A stretch of 64,000 nucleotides of DNA. It comes from Tetrahymena thermophila SB210. Lineage: Eukaryota; Ciliophora; Oligohymenophorea; Hymenostomatida; Tetrahymenidae. Below are positions 51,069-63,288 of the stretch, in pieces. The DNA is taken from contig NW_002476432.1 of NCBI RefSeq assembly GCF_000189635.1, positions 434,001 to 498,000 of the forward strand. Direction: 5' to 3'. The notes below the pieces were generated by a model. The model did not search any database and was not told the origin of the DNA. It saw nothing but the letters and a program-made list of their open reading frames with translations. The translations under genes were made by a program, and so were the position numbers. Every line of letters begins with the position of its first letter. The first letter of the stretch is position 1.

Positions 51069-52127
51069 TCAGTACATATATTTGTTTGATGCTTTATTTT
51101 GATTATTTTAAGAATTATTTTATACATTCTATTTAAGATTTTTTATGACTTTTTGTTACTATTTAATCTTTTAAGTAATATCAGCTATGCTACTATTGAT
51201 GATTTTATTTTGCAAATCTTTAAGTTTTGGCTATATTTCTTGTTAGATATCTTAAAACTCCTACTTGTATTATGCAGATTATACTTTTTTTTGAGATATT
51301 TCTAAGATTTTTTTTTGCCTATCATCTATTTTACTCTTCATACTTGAAAGCTTATTTTCAACATCGCTCTTTGTGCTTAAACCTTTAAGAATGTTTTGAC
51401 CTTTTCTTTGAGCAGCTTTAAGAGCATTTTAATACTTTTCTTCTGAAATTTCTTCTAAAACAGATTATCTTTTATAGAGGTTTTCTTAATTTTACTTCTT
51501 TTCATTCAATTTCTATTTTTCGTTCTCAACTTTTAATAATGCCTCTTCAAAATCTCCATTAGTAACTAATGCCCCTACTAATGAAACTATCTAACCAGTA
51601 AGAGGGCAAAATACAGTCATTACAACAACTAAAACACTAAAAAAAGAAGACATTTTCTACTTTCTTTCTTCTTCTTTTTACTTAGTCTCACCTATTTTTT
51701 TTTCATTATCTGATAATTCTGAAATGTTCTGATTAGTATCTGAAATATCTGAAAGTAATATTTATTATTCTTAGTTAGCTTTTTCTTTATCACATAAACT
51801 TTCCTAAGCGATTTCGCTTTATTCTTATTACTCCTTCATACTTTACTCTATTTGCTAATTAGCCATACTCAAATTTGAATCTTCTTCTTGTTCAATTTTA
51901 CTTTCTTCATTCAGCTCATTTTCAAGAACGTTTATGAGATCTTCGTACTCTTTTTCCTCATTTTCATATATTTGTTATTCTTTTAAGACCTCTGAAAACT
52001 CTTCTTCTAAAAATCCAAGCATTTTTTCATTGAGCTCTTGAAATGATTTTGCATTTTGATACTCATCTATCAGGACATCTAGCTTTTAATTTTCTTCTTC
52101 CAAGTTTTACTAGTTTTAATTATTCAT
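51069..52127 (-). CDS. Cassette gene 2A: coiled-coil protein with hydrophobic core segment
   Basis: A single open exon encodes 352 residues; its paralogue is gene 2B at 54492-55538. Residues 1-155 are acidic and helical, rich in Glu and Gln (for example FLEEEFSEVLKEQQIYENEE). Residues 159-192 form a hydrophobic stretch, MSSFFSVLVVVMTVFCPLTG followed by IVSLVGALVTNG, which looks like a membrane hairpin or a single crossing. The remainder is a second, basic coiled coil with LKAAQRKGQNILKGLSTK and a Gln/Asn-rich end (MY before TGA). I do not recognise a family. The start is the first ATG, shared with the paralogue (MNNQNQQ versus MNNQDQQ). The gene lies about 3 kb upstream of gene 1A on the same strand. 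Co-duplication with gene 1 suggests a shared role; that is inference. Confidence 0.8.
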
Positions 52128-52375
52128 TTTTGTTAGAATATCAATTTTTTATCTATTTAATATCTTTTTTAATAATTATTTCATTCAGCATTCTACATTT
52201 AGATTTATCAAAATATAAATCTCTTGCCATATGCTTTGAAAATAAATTATTTAGGCTCTTTATTGATTGTGATAAAGATTTATAATAAATAAATATTCTA
52301 ATTGCAAAATATTATCTAAAATAGATCTTTAGCTATTAAATTTAAATTATTTATTAAATATTTTGTCTTATATCA

Positions 52376-52730
52376 TCAACAATCTTTTAAGATTAGAAAA
52401 CTATATAGGATATTATCCATATTTTTAATATCAATATAAATATATTTAGTACCCTATGGTACTACCTTTTTCAAGGCTACATACACGATTAATAACTTAT
52501 TATCATATTTTGGGTCTTTTTATGATTTTTTTTGATTTACCAATTAGTTGTCTATTTCAGTATTAATTCTTATTATTAAGATACCTTTCTCATCCCAATC
52601 TTCGTTAAGTTTATCTTTATCTGCTGGTTTCACAAACGCTAGTGCATCTTTTACTGAAGATGATCATACAATGGTTCTATTATAGTATAGTCAGGAAAGT
52701 TGTAAAGCTACCTCCTAAGTTCTGATTCTT
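52376..52730 (-). pseudogene. Gene X remnant beside gene 2A
   Basis: From about 52654 to TGA 52376-52378 one frame encodes coding-like sequence: VKDALAFVKPADKDKLNEDW, DEKGILIIRINTEIDNQLVN, LLIVYVALKKVVPQGTKY and IYIDIKNMDNILYSF. Just upstream a different frame reads FPDYTIIEPLYDHLQ, so an indel or a lost splice site separates them. The IDIKNMDN part is matched by FIDIKKMDN next to gene 2B. No start and no recognised family. It looks like the C-terminal part of a third cassette gene, now broken. Confidence 0.5.
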
Positions 52731-52900
52731 AAAAAACTAATGATAGAAACGAATTTAGCTATGAAAATTAATCTAAAAAGAATGCCATTGAAATAGTTAA
52801 AAGAAAGTTTTATCTAAATTAATAATATTTTATTCAAAATTTTCATACAATTTTAAGTATTTTTATAGTCATATTACAAATAAAAAAATATTATTCAAAT

Positions 52901-53825
52901 TCATTATATATATCTTCGTTCCATTTAATTATATTATTTATTGCATATTAGTTTTATGTGTATTATACAATTTTAAATGGTTTCTTATGTGATTTCCTTC
53001 CAAATCTCTTAATTGTTCTAGATTATTTGTTATTTTGTTTGTATATCACTCAAAAGTAATCTTTTTATCCACTTTTTCTTCATTAATCCCCAGATAATCT
53101 CAATAGGATTTAGATCTGGGGACCATCCTGGAAGTTAAATGATCTCTATGCTATTTTCTTAGCAGAATTCTTTAGTAGCTCGCGAAGTATGAGCCCTAGC
53201 ACCATCTTATAGCAATCTAACTTTTCTTCTGTAGTAAAACTTAGCTGATGGAGGAAAGAGTGATTCTTCTAAACAGGTCATATAAGCATCACTATTAATC
53301 GAAGATGAATATACGAATATTTCTGTTCTTCCTCGCATATATATTCCGCTCCAAATATGAATCTATCTGTTGATGTAGGATCTTTCTTTTCTTTCTATCA
53401 CCCAATTATCGTTATTTTTTATCCATATTTTGGCTTTCGTTTCGTCAATCGTGAATATCGTTTCTTCGCTAAACCATATATTGCTGAAATCTGCATCAAT
53501 CCATTTTTAACAGAAGTCCATTCGTGTTTACCTATTATCATTAGTCAATTCATGTACTACTTTGATAGGCTTTTTGGAATAATCTAAGTTCTTCATTATT
53601 GAATAGAGAGTGATCCTTTAGATACATTAATCTTGATCTTTGAAAGTTTTTGTTAAATTGAATCTAAAGATAAGTGAGAGTTCTCTTGTAAAATCGCATC
53701 AATTTCATTATCCATTCTTTCAGAATCTTATTCACACTTTCTGCCACAATTACTAAAGTTATTATTAACATTATTCTATATGGTGTATTTTTACCATATT
53801 TTGATAACTGTCCCTTCACAAAAAT
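52901..53825 (-). mobile_element. Tc1/mariner-type DD34E transposase relic
   Basis: The transposase reads in ciliate code. The DDE core is intact in one frame from about 53600 to TGA 52901-52903. The first Asp is in IFTIDETKAKIWI, the second in RLLQDGARAHTSRATKEF, and the Glu in PGWSPDLNPIEIIWGLMKKK. Exactly 34 residues separate the second Asp from the Glu, the DD34E spacing of the Tc1 group. LPGWSPDLNPIE is the family signature. The N-terminal DNA-binding half is broken: LSKYGKNTPYR, EIDAILQENSHLSLDSIQQK and SIMKNLDYSKKP fall in different frames. I saw no clear terminal inverted repeats. It lies between the two gene 2 copies where a gene 1 copy might have been. It is probably inactive. Confidence 0.85.
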
Positions 53826-54491
53826 GAAATCTTAAAATTATAATGGAATCAAATATCAAAAAGTAATTTATACCATTATTTTAATTTAAGACGAAATTAA
53901 GGAATGCTTCCTCTCATTTAGATTATTTTCTTAAAAATTTAATTTTTGTATTAAATTTTTTGTATTCTTAACTTAACTTTAAACTAATTAAGTAAACATT
54001 GCATTTAAAATAATATTATATTATTAAAAAGCAATATTATGACCAATCTTGAGAAATTAAAATTTATTAAAACCTAAGTCTACTATCAAAAATCTTCCAT
54101 AAGACATGAAGAAAAAAAACAATTTCCTCTTAGTCTATTCAAATCATCTAATCATAAAATATTTTTGATCCTTCAAGCCATATTTAATCTTTTTTCTAAA
54201 ACTCCAAAAGAAAAAAAATAATAAAAATATATAACATTTAGATTGATCGATTCTTTTCGTTTTATAACAAAAATCATTTATAGATTTTTAAATATTGCTA
54301 ACCAAAGTATTTAAATAATATCAACAATAGAATTATATTTTATTACTGGATAAAGGTTGATTTAAAATGAAAAAAATTGAAAAATATTTAGGCAAAAACA
54401 ATTACATATAACTTACAATGAATGTTTTTTCATTGACAATTAGAAATAAATAAATACAAACAAATTGGACTATATTTAATTTATTTTAATA
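53826..54491. other. Spacer between transposon relic and gene 2B
   Basis: AT-rich sequence downstream of gene 2B on the minus strand. No gene was recognised and no inverted repeat matching the other side of the transposase was seen. Confidence 0.45.
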
Positions 54492-55538
54492 TCAGTTATT
54501 AGATTTTATTTGACTATTTTGCGAATTTTCTTTAGCATTCAATTTAAGAGTTTTTACAACTTATTGCTACTATTTAATCTTTTAAGCAATATCAGCTAAG
54601 TTAGTGTTTTTGACTTTTTTTTGCAAATCTTAGAGCCTAGGTTATATGTCATTTTATATATCTTAAGACTCTTATTTATATTATGCACATTATGTTTTTT
54701 TTTGAGTGATATCTTAGATTTTGTTAGACGAATCTATCATTTTATTCTTAAGACTTGAAAGCCTATTTTCAACATCCTTCTTTGTATTTAAACCTTTTAG
54801 AATACTTTGACCTTTGCTTTGTGCATTTTTTAGAGCTTTTTAATATTTTTCTTCTGAAATCTCCTCTAAATCAGATTATTTTTAAAATAGGTTTTGTTCA
54901 TTTTACTTTTTTTCATTCCATTTCTATTTTTCTCCTTCAATTTTTTTAAGTGCACCATCAAAATCTCCATTAGTAACTAATTCTCCTACTAATCCAACTA
55001 ATGCACCAGCTATAGGGCAAAAAATAGAGACTATTGCACTTAAAAAACCAAAAAAAGAAGACATTTTCTTTTTTCTTTCCTCTTCTTTTCTCTTAGCCTC
55101 CTATACTTTTTTTTCATTTTCAGATAATTCTTCAATATTCTACTTAGTGTTTTGGATATCTTAAAGTAATTTTTATTTTTCTTAGCTAGCTTTTTCTTAA
55201 TCATTTTTACTTTACTAAGCAACATTAGTTTCATCCTATTCCTCCTTCTTACTTTACTCTATTTGTTAATTAGCCATTTTCAGTTCTTAATTTTCTTCTT
55301 CTTCAATTTTATTTTCTTCGTTCAGCTCATTTTCAAGAGCGTTTATAAGATCTTCGTACTCTTTTTGCTCTTCTAAATATTTTTGTTATTCCTCTAATAC
55401 TTCTGAAAACTCTTTTTCTAAGAATTCAAGCATTTGTTCATTGATCTCTTGAAGTTATTTTGCATCTTAATACTCATTTATGAGGTTATCTAATTTTTAT
55501 TCTTCTTCCTCTATATCTTACTAATCTTAATTATTCAT
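54492..55538 (-). CDS. Cassette gene 2B: coiled-coil protein with hydrophobic core segment
   Basis: A single open exon of 348 residues, clearly homologous over its whole length to gene 2A. The acidic coiled-coil arm (residues 1-155) includes QLQEINEQMLEFLEKEFSEV. The hydrophobic stretch at residues 159-192 reads MSSFFGFLSAIVSIFCPIAG and then ALVGLVGELVTNG. The distal arm has EEISEEKYQKALKNAQSKGQ and LADIAQKIKQQQQVVKTLK. The hydrophobic segment and its flank (SSFF, FCP, LVG, LVTNGDF) are the best conserved part, implying that it matters for function. The stop is TGA 54492-54494. It lies 502 bases downstream of gene 1B on the same strand, close enough for coordinated control but not an operon by ciliate norms. 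No family was recognised. Confidence 0.8.
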
Positions 55539-56040
55539 TTTTTTAGAATATCAATTCAATTTATTTATCTAATTAATATCTTTTTAATTTTTATTAAACT
55601 CTGTCTTTTACTTAATAGAATATAATAATCAATTTCTTTTACGATTTATAATAACCAATTTCTTTTTAGATTTGTTAAAAGTTAATCTTTGATAATAAAA
55701 GAAGATATCAAAATAAAATTCTTTTATTTTTTTCATAAATATTCTAATTGCAAATTTATAATCTAAAGTAGATCTTTCACTTTAATTAACATTACTAAAT
55801 TGAATTATATTACTAATCTTATCATTATCTTTTACAACATAAAGTATTTGATAGCTTTTGATAAAAAAATAATATTGTAGATTATCCATTTTTTTTATAT
55901 CAATAAAAACATAAATTTATTTTTTAATACTATTTATTTGTAAATCTAAAATAAATTTCATAAAAAACTACATATTGCAAATAAAAAGAAAGAACAAAAT
56001 ATATAAATATTTAGGGATTTATAAAAATAATTTGTTTAGT
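55539..56040 (-). pseudogene. Gene X remnant between genes 1B and 2B
   Basis: Between the two cassette genes one frame (about 55940 to TGA 55629-55631) reads NSIKKQIYVFIDIKKMDNLQ, then YYFFIKSYQILYVVKD and SERSTLDYKFAIRIFMKKI. The part around FIDIKKMDN matches the end of gene X next to gene 2A. The upstream part of X seen there (VKDALAF...) is absent here, so this copy is more heavily deleted. It supports X having been a unit of the cassette. Composition is close to noncoding, so confidence is low. Confidence 0.35.
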
Positions 56041-59000
56041 TCAACAGTTATCATTAATATAGCTAATAGCTTAATTGTATTTTTAATTTTTAATATTCTA
56101 AATATATTCAATACTTTTTTAGTGCAAATTAGCAGCTTACATTATATTATTTTCAATATTTGCATACATTTTATTTTCTTTAGCATTTCTTACTTCATTA
56201 AGATTAGCATAAAAAGACTTATTAATTTAATTATTTTTCCATTACTAAATTTGATAATCTTACAATCCAAAATCTTTTATTAAATCTTATTGATTTAAGA
56301 TTAAGTAATATTATCCTTTTTAGCCTTGCCTTGCAGTTCTTCCTTTGATTTGGATTTCTTCTGTTTTGTTATCTGAAAGAAATGTTTAGATGACTACTAC
56401 ACCATCTGAATTATTTACATTAGGATCTAATGAAATAAAATCTGTTCCTCTCCCATATTCTCTAACAAAAAGTCCAATTTGACCTGACCTAGTCACTTTT
56501 TGAATTAAAAAATTAAAATCTTCACTACTTTCATGATCAGTAACTACAATGTACTTTTCTTTAGAAAAGCATAAATAATTGCTTTCATGATATTATAATA
56601 AAGATTAACTATCTTTAAAGAATATGAGCACAGATTATTATTATTTAATTGCTGAGAAAGAGATCTCCTGAATTTTCAAATATTAGTTTTCTAAATCTAT
56701 TTCTACTTTTACCATATCTCCTTCTCTAAAATCTAGCTTGGAATTTCCAAACATTGAAGGGATATAAATTTCTGTTGAGAATTTATACTTTTTGAGACAC
56801 TGTTTCATTTGTTAATTTAAAGATTAAAGAGTACCGGTTACCCCTAATATAGCTGAATAAGTATCTGGTAATAGTGCATAAGAAATATTTCCGCATTCAA
56901 TATTTAATGAAATTTCTTTTTAAAGTGCCTAGTTATCTATATTTCCATTAGAATTTTCAAGGAAATATGCAAAAAGAGTTAAGTAATTATAACATGTACT
57001 GAAAGAAATTGTTGAATCGTTTTATCTATACCCAATTTAATTATTTCTAACTACATAGTTTTTATTTTTTTTATGCTATTATACATTATTCACATCTCCA
57101 GCAAGTTATTTAATATGTCTTTAGAAAAGTTTTTCATATGCTGGATATTTGTTGATTAATTGTTTATAGCTACTACTTTATAAAATATTCGTAATAATGC
57201 TTGATTCTTATTTTCCTCTCTAATTCCAAATTTCCTTAATTATATTTACTATTTCTTAAGTCTAAAAACTTACTGAAGGATTGTAAGTTTTTCCATAATA
57301 ATCTAGATTGAAAAAGATATCTACTTCATCAATTAACAATATTTTATTATTGATAGTATTTTGTAAAGGATTTCTGTTATCATTTTACCTGCTTTAATTT
57401 ATTATATTTAAGGTATTTTGCCTAACATCTAAATAGCTTTCTAGGTATCTTTCTGCTTATTATTTAAAAGTTCCATATTTGATTTTGTCAGAAACTCCAA
57501 ATAAGTTAAAGAGCTTACGAAAGTCTTTATCATCTCTCTCTGAAAGGTAGGAACTATAGCAAACTACATCAACCTCACAACCCAACAAGGCAAGTGTTAA
57601 AGAGCAAAATCCTAATGTGATTGATTTTCCTTCTCCAGTCAAAATCTCAATCAATTAATTTTTAAATTAAATTTAGCTGCCTCTTGAAAAGTAATTTTTA
57701 ACTCCTTGCCATAATCCAATTTCTCTATGAATTCCTAAAAGCATTATAATGCTAATTATTTGAGTATGGTTTGGTTTTTTAAAGATATCTTTTTTGCCTT
57801 ACTTTTATTCTCCGCTATCAATTAGAGTCCAGTACGCACAAATTTGAGCAAGCAAATGTAGAATTGTATTCTTCTCCTCCCATACTTTTTTATTTGGAAG
57901 ATTTATTTATTTAGATAGTAATTTTACACAGTCTACAATTTCTTCCCATTTATTCTTAATGTATTTATATTTATCAATTGTTTATTCATATTTTTTTAAG
58001 TAAGTTTCATAATACTATTTTAGTTCAAGCTTTAATTTAGCATCTAAAGGTTATTTGACTTCTCCTCTTTCAGATTATTACAATTTGTCAAGAATATAAT
58101 TGATGTCATGTTTACCTACTTATTCATTAAATGTATCAATCCTGTAAGAATAAAACTAAGGTATTTTGCTCACAATCTGAGCCCCAGAAGCATCTTGCTT
58201 TAGAATATTACCTAATTCAAATATTACATCTTCTCCCAAAGTTTACATTATGATTTCAAAAGCTTCAAATAACTTTTTATCAACAATTTAAGTGAATTTA
58301 CTCACTTAATCAGAAATTTTTTGTAAGCTAATTAAAAATTGGCTTAATTCTTTTAGGTTTGATTAATACATAAAGCTCTATTTAGGAAGATCAGAGATTT
58401 CTTGATCTAATTTATTAGTAAGCTCTTTTAAAACTATTTAGATTTAAGGTTCATAAGGATATTAATCTATGCTTTTCAAATGCTCATCTGCATTATAAAT
58501 CATATTCATTAAATCATTCATTTTTTAGTCATAAATAATACTAGCTTTCACTATATTTAGTGCTTCTTGCACTATTTGATTAACCTTTTACTCAATTTTT
58601 TTTAGCATGGAATTAATGTCGATGAATTCAGTATTAAATTCTTAATTTATTTAAGAGTATTTCCTTATGCTAAAAATGATCTCTTTAACTCTTTAGAAAT
58701 TGCAATTTTCCAATGCAGTTTAAAAAGCTTAATCGTTGCTTTCAACATTTTTTTAAATTTCCTTTACTAGTTAATCGTCATTCAAAATTTGAAGACCAAT
58801 TTCTTTTATTTTTTTAAGTTCTTCAGATTATTCAAACAATTAAGGTGAGTCCTTTAGGATTTGATTAAGAGCATTGAATTTTTTCCAATTTTTATTTAAG
58901 GCTTGATCAACTTACATTTTCTCTTTAATTAATTGTTGAGCCTATTTTACTTTTAATAGTCCTTCTTTTACTTTAACTAAAATACTTTTAAAAAGATCTT

Positions 59001-62000
59001 ATAAAGGCTTTGCTTACTCTGCTCCTTAAACCGTCTCTCTTTGAATTACTTCAAAAAATGAGTGATGTTTAAATAGATTTATTAAATTTTAATATGTAAA
59101 CGATTGATCATTGTAGATCAGAATTTTATCGCATTCCTCAAAGAACTTCCTTGATTATGTAAATATATGAGTAATAAGTTTAGTAATTGTTGTTTCATGT
59201 TGAAGATACTCATCTTAATTTACAAAGTGTTTTATTATTTTCAGGTTGTTTAAGGCAGTTAAAAAAGTATTCTAGAAGCATGAAACTTCTATAAAGGGGA
59301 ATTGGTCTTTAATTTAATCTGTAGCTTTGGATATCATAATTTACATATTTTTTATTATTCTATCGAAAAACTGCTCATTTGCCTACTTAATTTGTAGAAG
59401 CTGTTTTTTAGCCTAGTCATAATCCTTTTTAACCAATAAATTTTAAATTTCTTAATAATTCTTATTTGATTCTTCATATATTTCTTCTTCAATTTAAAAT
59501 AGTTTAACTTAAAAATCACAATAATTCAATTATTCAATATTTTCTGCTTTCTAAGCAAAATTTTTCAAAACTTTTAAGTCAGTTTTAATAAAGCTATCCT
59601 TATTTTTTATTTTATTTCTAATGCTCGTTTCATAATTATTAAATACTAACTTAATTTCTTATTGGGAATTTTGTAATTCTTGTTAAAATGTCTCTGAAAA
59701 ATCTGAAGGGTGCTTCTAAGCTTCATTTAGTCCTTAAAGCAAATTTAAAAGATATATTAACTCTTTCGAAAGATGATGAAGATTTAAAATAGACTTTGAA
59801 ATTTCCTCTTTTATGTTTTAAATTTCTGAGCTAAAAGTATTCCAATCATCTTATTAGAAAATGTATTTAAATTCACTCAAGCCAGTAAAAGTTTACATTA
59901 ATTATTCGTATTACTATTCCATTTCTTAGAATTTTAGTTGTTTTATTTTACTAAAAATCATTTACTTTTAAGACTTTATGTAATTTTACCTAAAGATATT
60001 CAAAAAAATATTTAATTCATTACGAGATTATTAGTAAAGCTGATTCTTATATTTCTCGAGCACTCTTAATATTTCAGATACAATCTTCAGATTTTTTCTA
60101 ATATTCTCAGAGAAACCTCCATTTTATTTAAAATAAAAATAACTCTTTACTTATTATATTTCATTATAGAGCTTGTCGTATATTTTTTAAAATGATTTAT
60201 CTAAAGCTTATTTATCAGTATCGCTTTTAAGTTGGCTCAATAAGTATATTTCTGAATCTAGGTTCTAAAAATCTTCATTTTTTATCAAATTTTCAAGGTT
60301 CTTAAATACCTACTATATAGTCTCTTTTGGTCTAGGCAAACTTTTAAATTTCTCTTTTAAGAAATCAAATTCACTCATGCTTTAGATAAATCTGTTAATT
60401 CTATCATAGCTCCCTTAAATCTCTTAAAGATTCTCAATATATTCTTTCTTAGAAATGTAATCAGTGACCATCTCATCGTAAACGTTTTAAACCAAAGCCA
60501 TAAGTTATTCAAAAGAGAATCTTTTTAAAAGCGACTTAATATATTGATATTCTATATTTATTAATTTCGCTTGTTTAACAAAATTAGATTAAATTGTGAA
60601 ATCTTCGTCATTTGGGTTAACTTTAGCTCTTGATAAATTCTTTATTAATTGGAAATTTTCTTCAAAATATGTCTAGATTAAACACTTGATTTCAATTAGT
60701 GAAGAATTAGAATCTCCCTTGACATCAGCAATCTTGTCTAAAGTCTCAATCTTAGACAAAAGCAATATATATTAATTTAATTTTTCCCAGCCTTCACTAT
60801 TAAATATATTATCTCCTCTCTTACAACTAATAAATTTTTTTATTTGTTCATTCAACTCTGATACTTTTTTCTTCACTGAATCTACACACATCTGATATTG
60901 TCCTTCATAGTTTTTAACTACATCTTTAAAAACACTAATGCAACTTATTCTTAAAAAGACTTTTTTTATTTAACAGAATTTATCATTTTTGATCAAGTTA
61001 AAAACATTCTACTTGCACTACTCTAAATATTTATTTAACTTTACTTCTAGTTTATTTATGCTAGTTTATGTAAATTTTGTTTAAAAATATTAATCTGTCC
61101 AATGCATATCACTAAGAAAATTGTATGCCTTCAACAACTACTTAAAGTCATTTTATTACTTTAATTTAAAGTTTTTTACTAAATCATTTGATTTTATTGA
61201 ATTAATATCATCTTCATCTTCTTCTTCGTCACAGTTGTTTTCTTCTTCTTCAATTTCCTATAAATATTAATTTAAAATTTTTTTAGCTTCACGAGCCTTT
61301 TTATTAATTTTTTGTTTTATTTCATCCTTGATTTATCTATATTCGTCAGCAGTTTTACCTTAAATCAAATCATCTTGATTTCTGATTTCGTCTAATATTT
61401 TTAAGATATTTTATAGTTTATGCAAATGAAAATCTTCTTAAGAATTTTCTTTGATAAAATTAAATACTTGTTAATTAAATTCTTTTAAATGTAAAAGAGC
61501 TTCATTATATAAAATCTCGCAGTCTGGAATATATTCAGAATATTTGCTATTCTAGTTTTATATTTTGAGTATGCTAATTTCAAAATTTGGCAGGCACTCT
61601 AATTAAGGATTAAAAACAATCTCAGAGTCATCCATAGAGGGTTATTTTTAAATCTCTTCAGTAATATCGGCAATTATTAACTTTAGATTTGATAACAGCC
61701 CATTATTTTTTTGCTTATGTAACTGAACTATAGTTTCGTAAAAATTTTCGCCTTCATTTAAGATAAAAGCTTTGAGGAATTTTTCAATTAATTTTATAAA
61801 GCCAATTTTCTAAGCTATATTGGTTACACTATCTTTGATTGAGTTAACCTCTAATTATTATGTCCTTATGTAAAATCTTTCAGACAATTATTTCAAGTCT
61901 TCTATTTCTAACAAATATTTATCCCTTATTTCATTTTAGGTTTACTTATATATTTACAAACCTAAAGAAGTTTAATCTGAAAAATCTTTTAATTTTTATA

Positions 62001-63288
62001 GATTATTCTTAACATTTTCGATGTTTTAAGGGAAATCTTCAGTTATCCTTTTACTTATCTCAAAGCAAACTTGTTCAATCTCTTATTTGAATTGATTTTC
62101 GCTAGTTTTAAATTAGCCTTATTCAAAAACTTCAGCTTTAAATTCATCAATCATTTATAAATATGAAATAATATCTAGTATTTCTTTAATATTTTGGGAG
62201 GAAAATATGTTGCTTTATTCAGAAGCTTCCTTAAAAGTGTTAAAAGCCTAGTTTTTTTATTTTTCAAAGATTCTTACAATTTCTTTCGATAAATCTTGAT
62301 ATGAATATAACAAAAATTCATTCCCTGTATAGTCCCTTATTTACTTGAATTCAACCATTCTATTCTTTACTTCCATATACTTTCCATATTATTATTATTT
62401 TAATATAATTTTGCTCGTCTCCTCTGTGTATAACTTTATCTATTAATTTGCATTTTCTGAAACACTAAAGCAAAATTCTTCAGCAGGATTACTGAAAGAT
62501 TAATGGCTAAGGATCTTTTAAAGTAATAACCTATGATTTCCATCAGCAGGATTTACAATTACTAAATTACTATTGATTTTAAGTTAATTTAAAATAACTT
62601 TCAAAAAGGTTTTCATTGTAAATGATTCCCTATCTTCTTCTTAGTTTTTCATAATATCAAGAAAATCTAGAATCTTACTATTAATAGTTTTAAAGCTTTT
62701 ATCATTAGGAACCTTAGTAAATAGAAATATTATCTTTTCAAATTACTCTTACTCTGGGTTTTAAAGAATTCTAGTTACAAGTTTAAATATCTCTTAAAAT
62801 AATGCTCCTCTTCGAGCCTCTAATTCAAAAAAGCTTATCAAAACAACCATTTTCACACTATTGCAATTCAACATAAATTACTTTAAAGAATATGCATTAG
62901 CGATTTCGATTTCAGTACCACGATTATCAAAAAATCCAGGAGAATCGCACAAAAAATAATTACCTTGTAAATGAGCTTTTTACAGTGTTGAAGTATGTGA
63001 TTTTCCAGAGTGCCCAATTTCAAATATTCCATTTGAATTAAAAACTTCAGTTTCACTTTAATAGATTTCACCATCTACTTCTTTCTCTATTTCAATCTTT
63101 TCAAAAAACATTTCATAACCTAAAAGATAGTTAGCAGTAGTACTCTTTCCGCTTCCAGTAGGTCCTGCTAATAAGATTATATCCTTATCTTTTAATTCGC
63201 TATAGTCTTATTCGTATTCCTAGAATAATTCTATCAATTTTTTGGCATCTAAATTGTTTTCTCTATTTGATATTTCTGGCTGATTCAT
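56041..63288 (-). CDS. Cassette gene 1B: AIG1/septin-like GTPase fused to SecA-like ATPase
   Basis: ATG (63286-63288) and TGA (56041-56043) are in one frame: 7248 nt, 2415 residues, apparently intronless. The N-terminal GTPase has the P-loop AGPTGSGKSTTANYLLG at residues 41-57, the G3-like LCDSPGFFDNRG and a G4-like FLFTKVPNDK. DSPGF and layout recall AIG1/GIMAP or septin-type GTPases. Residues about 350-1700 are Glu/Lys/Leu/Phe-rich helices with no recognised domain. The C-terminal motor resembles SecA nucleotide-binding domains: EILTGEGKSITLGFCSL at residue 1879 (SecA has MKTGEGKT), then CEVDVVCYSSYLSERD (SecA VHVVTVNDYLARRD). LLIDEVDIFF is at 1987, REYGRGTDF at 2275 and KGRTARQGQQGQYYLI at 2316 (helicase motif VI). 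No signal peptide or SecA zinc tail is seen. SecA moves proteins across membranes; the role here is unknown. TAA/TAG codons throughout exclude bacterial contamination. Confidence 0.88.
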
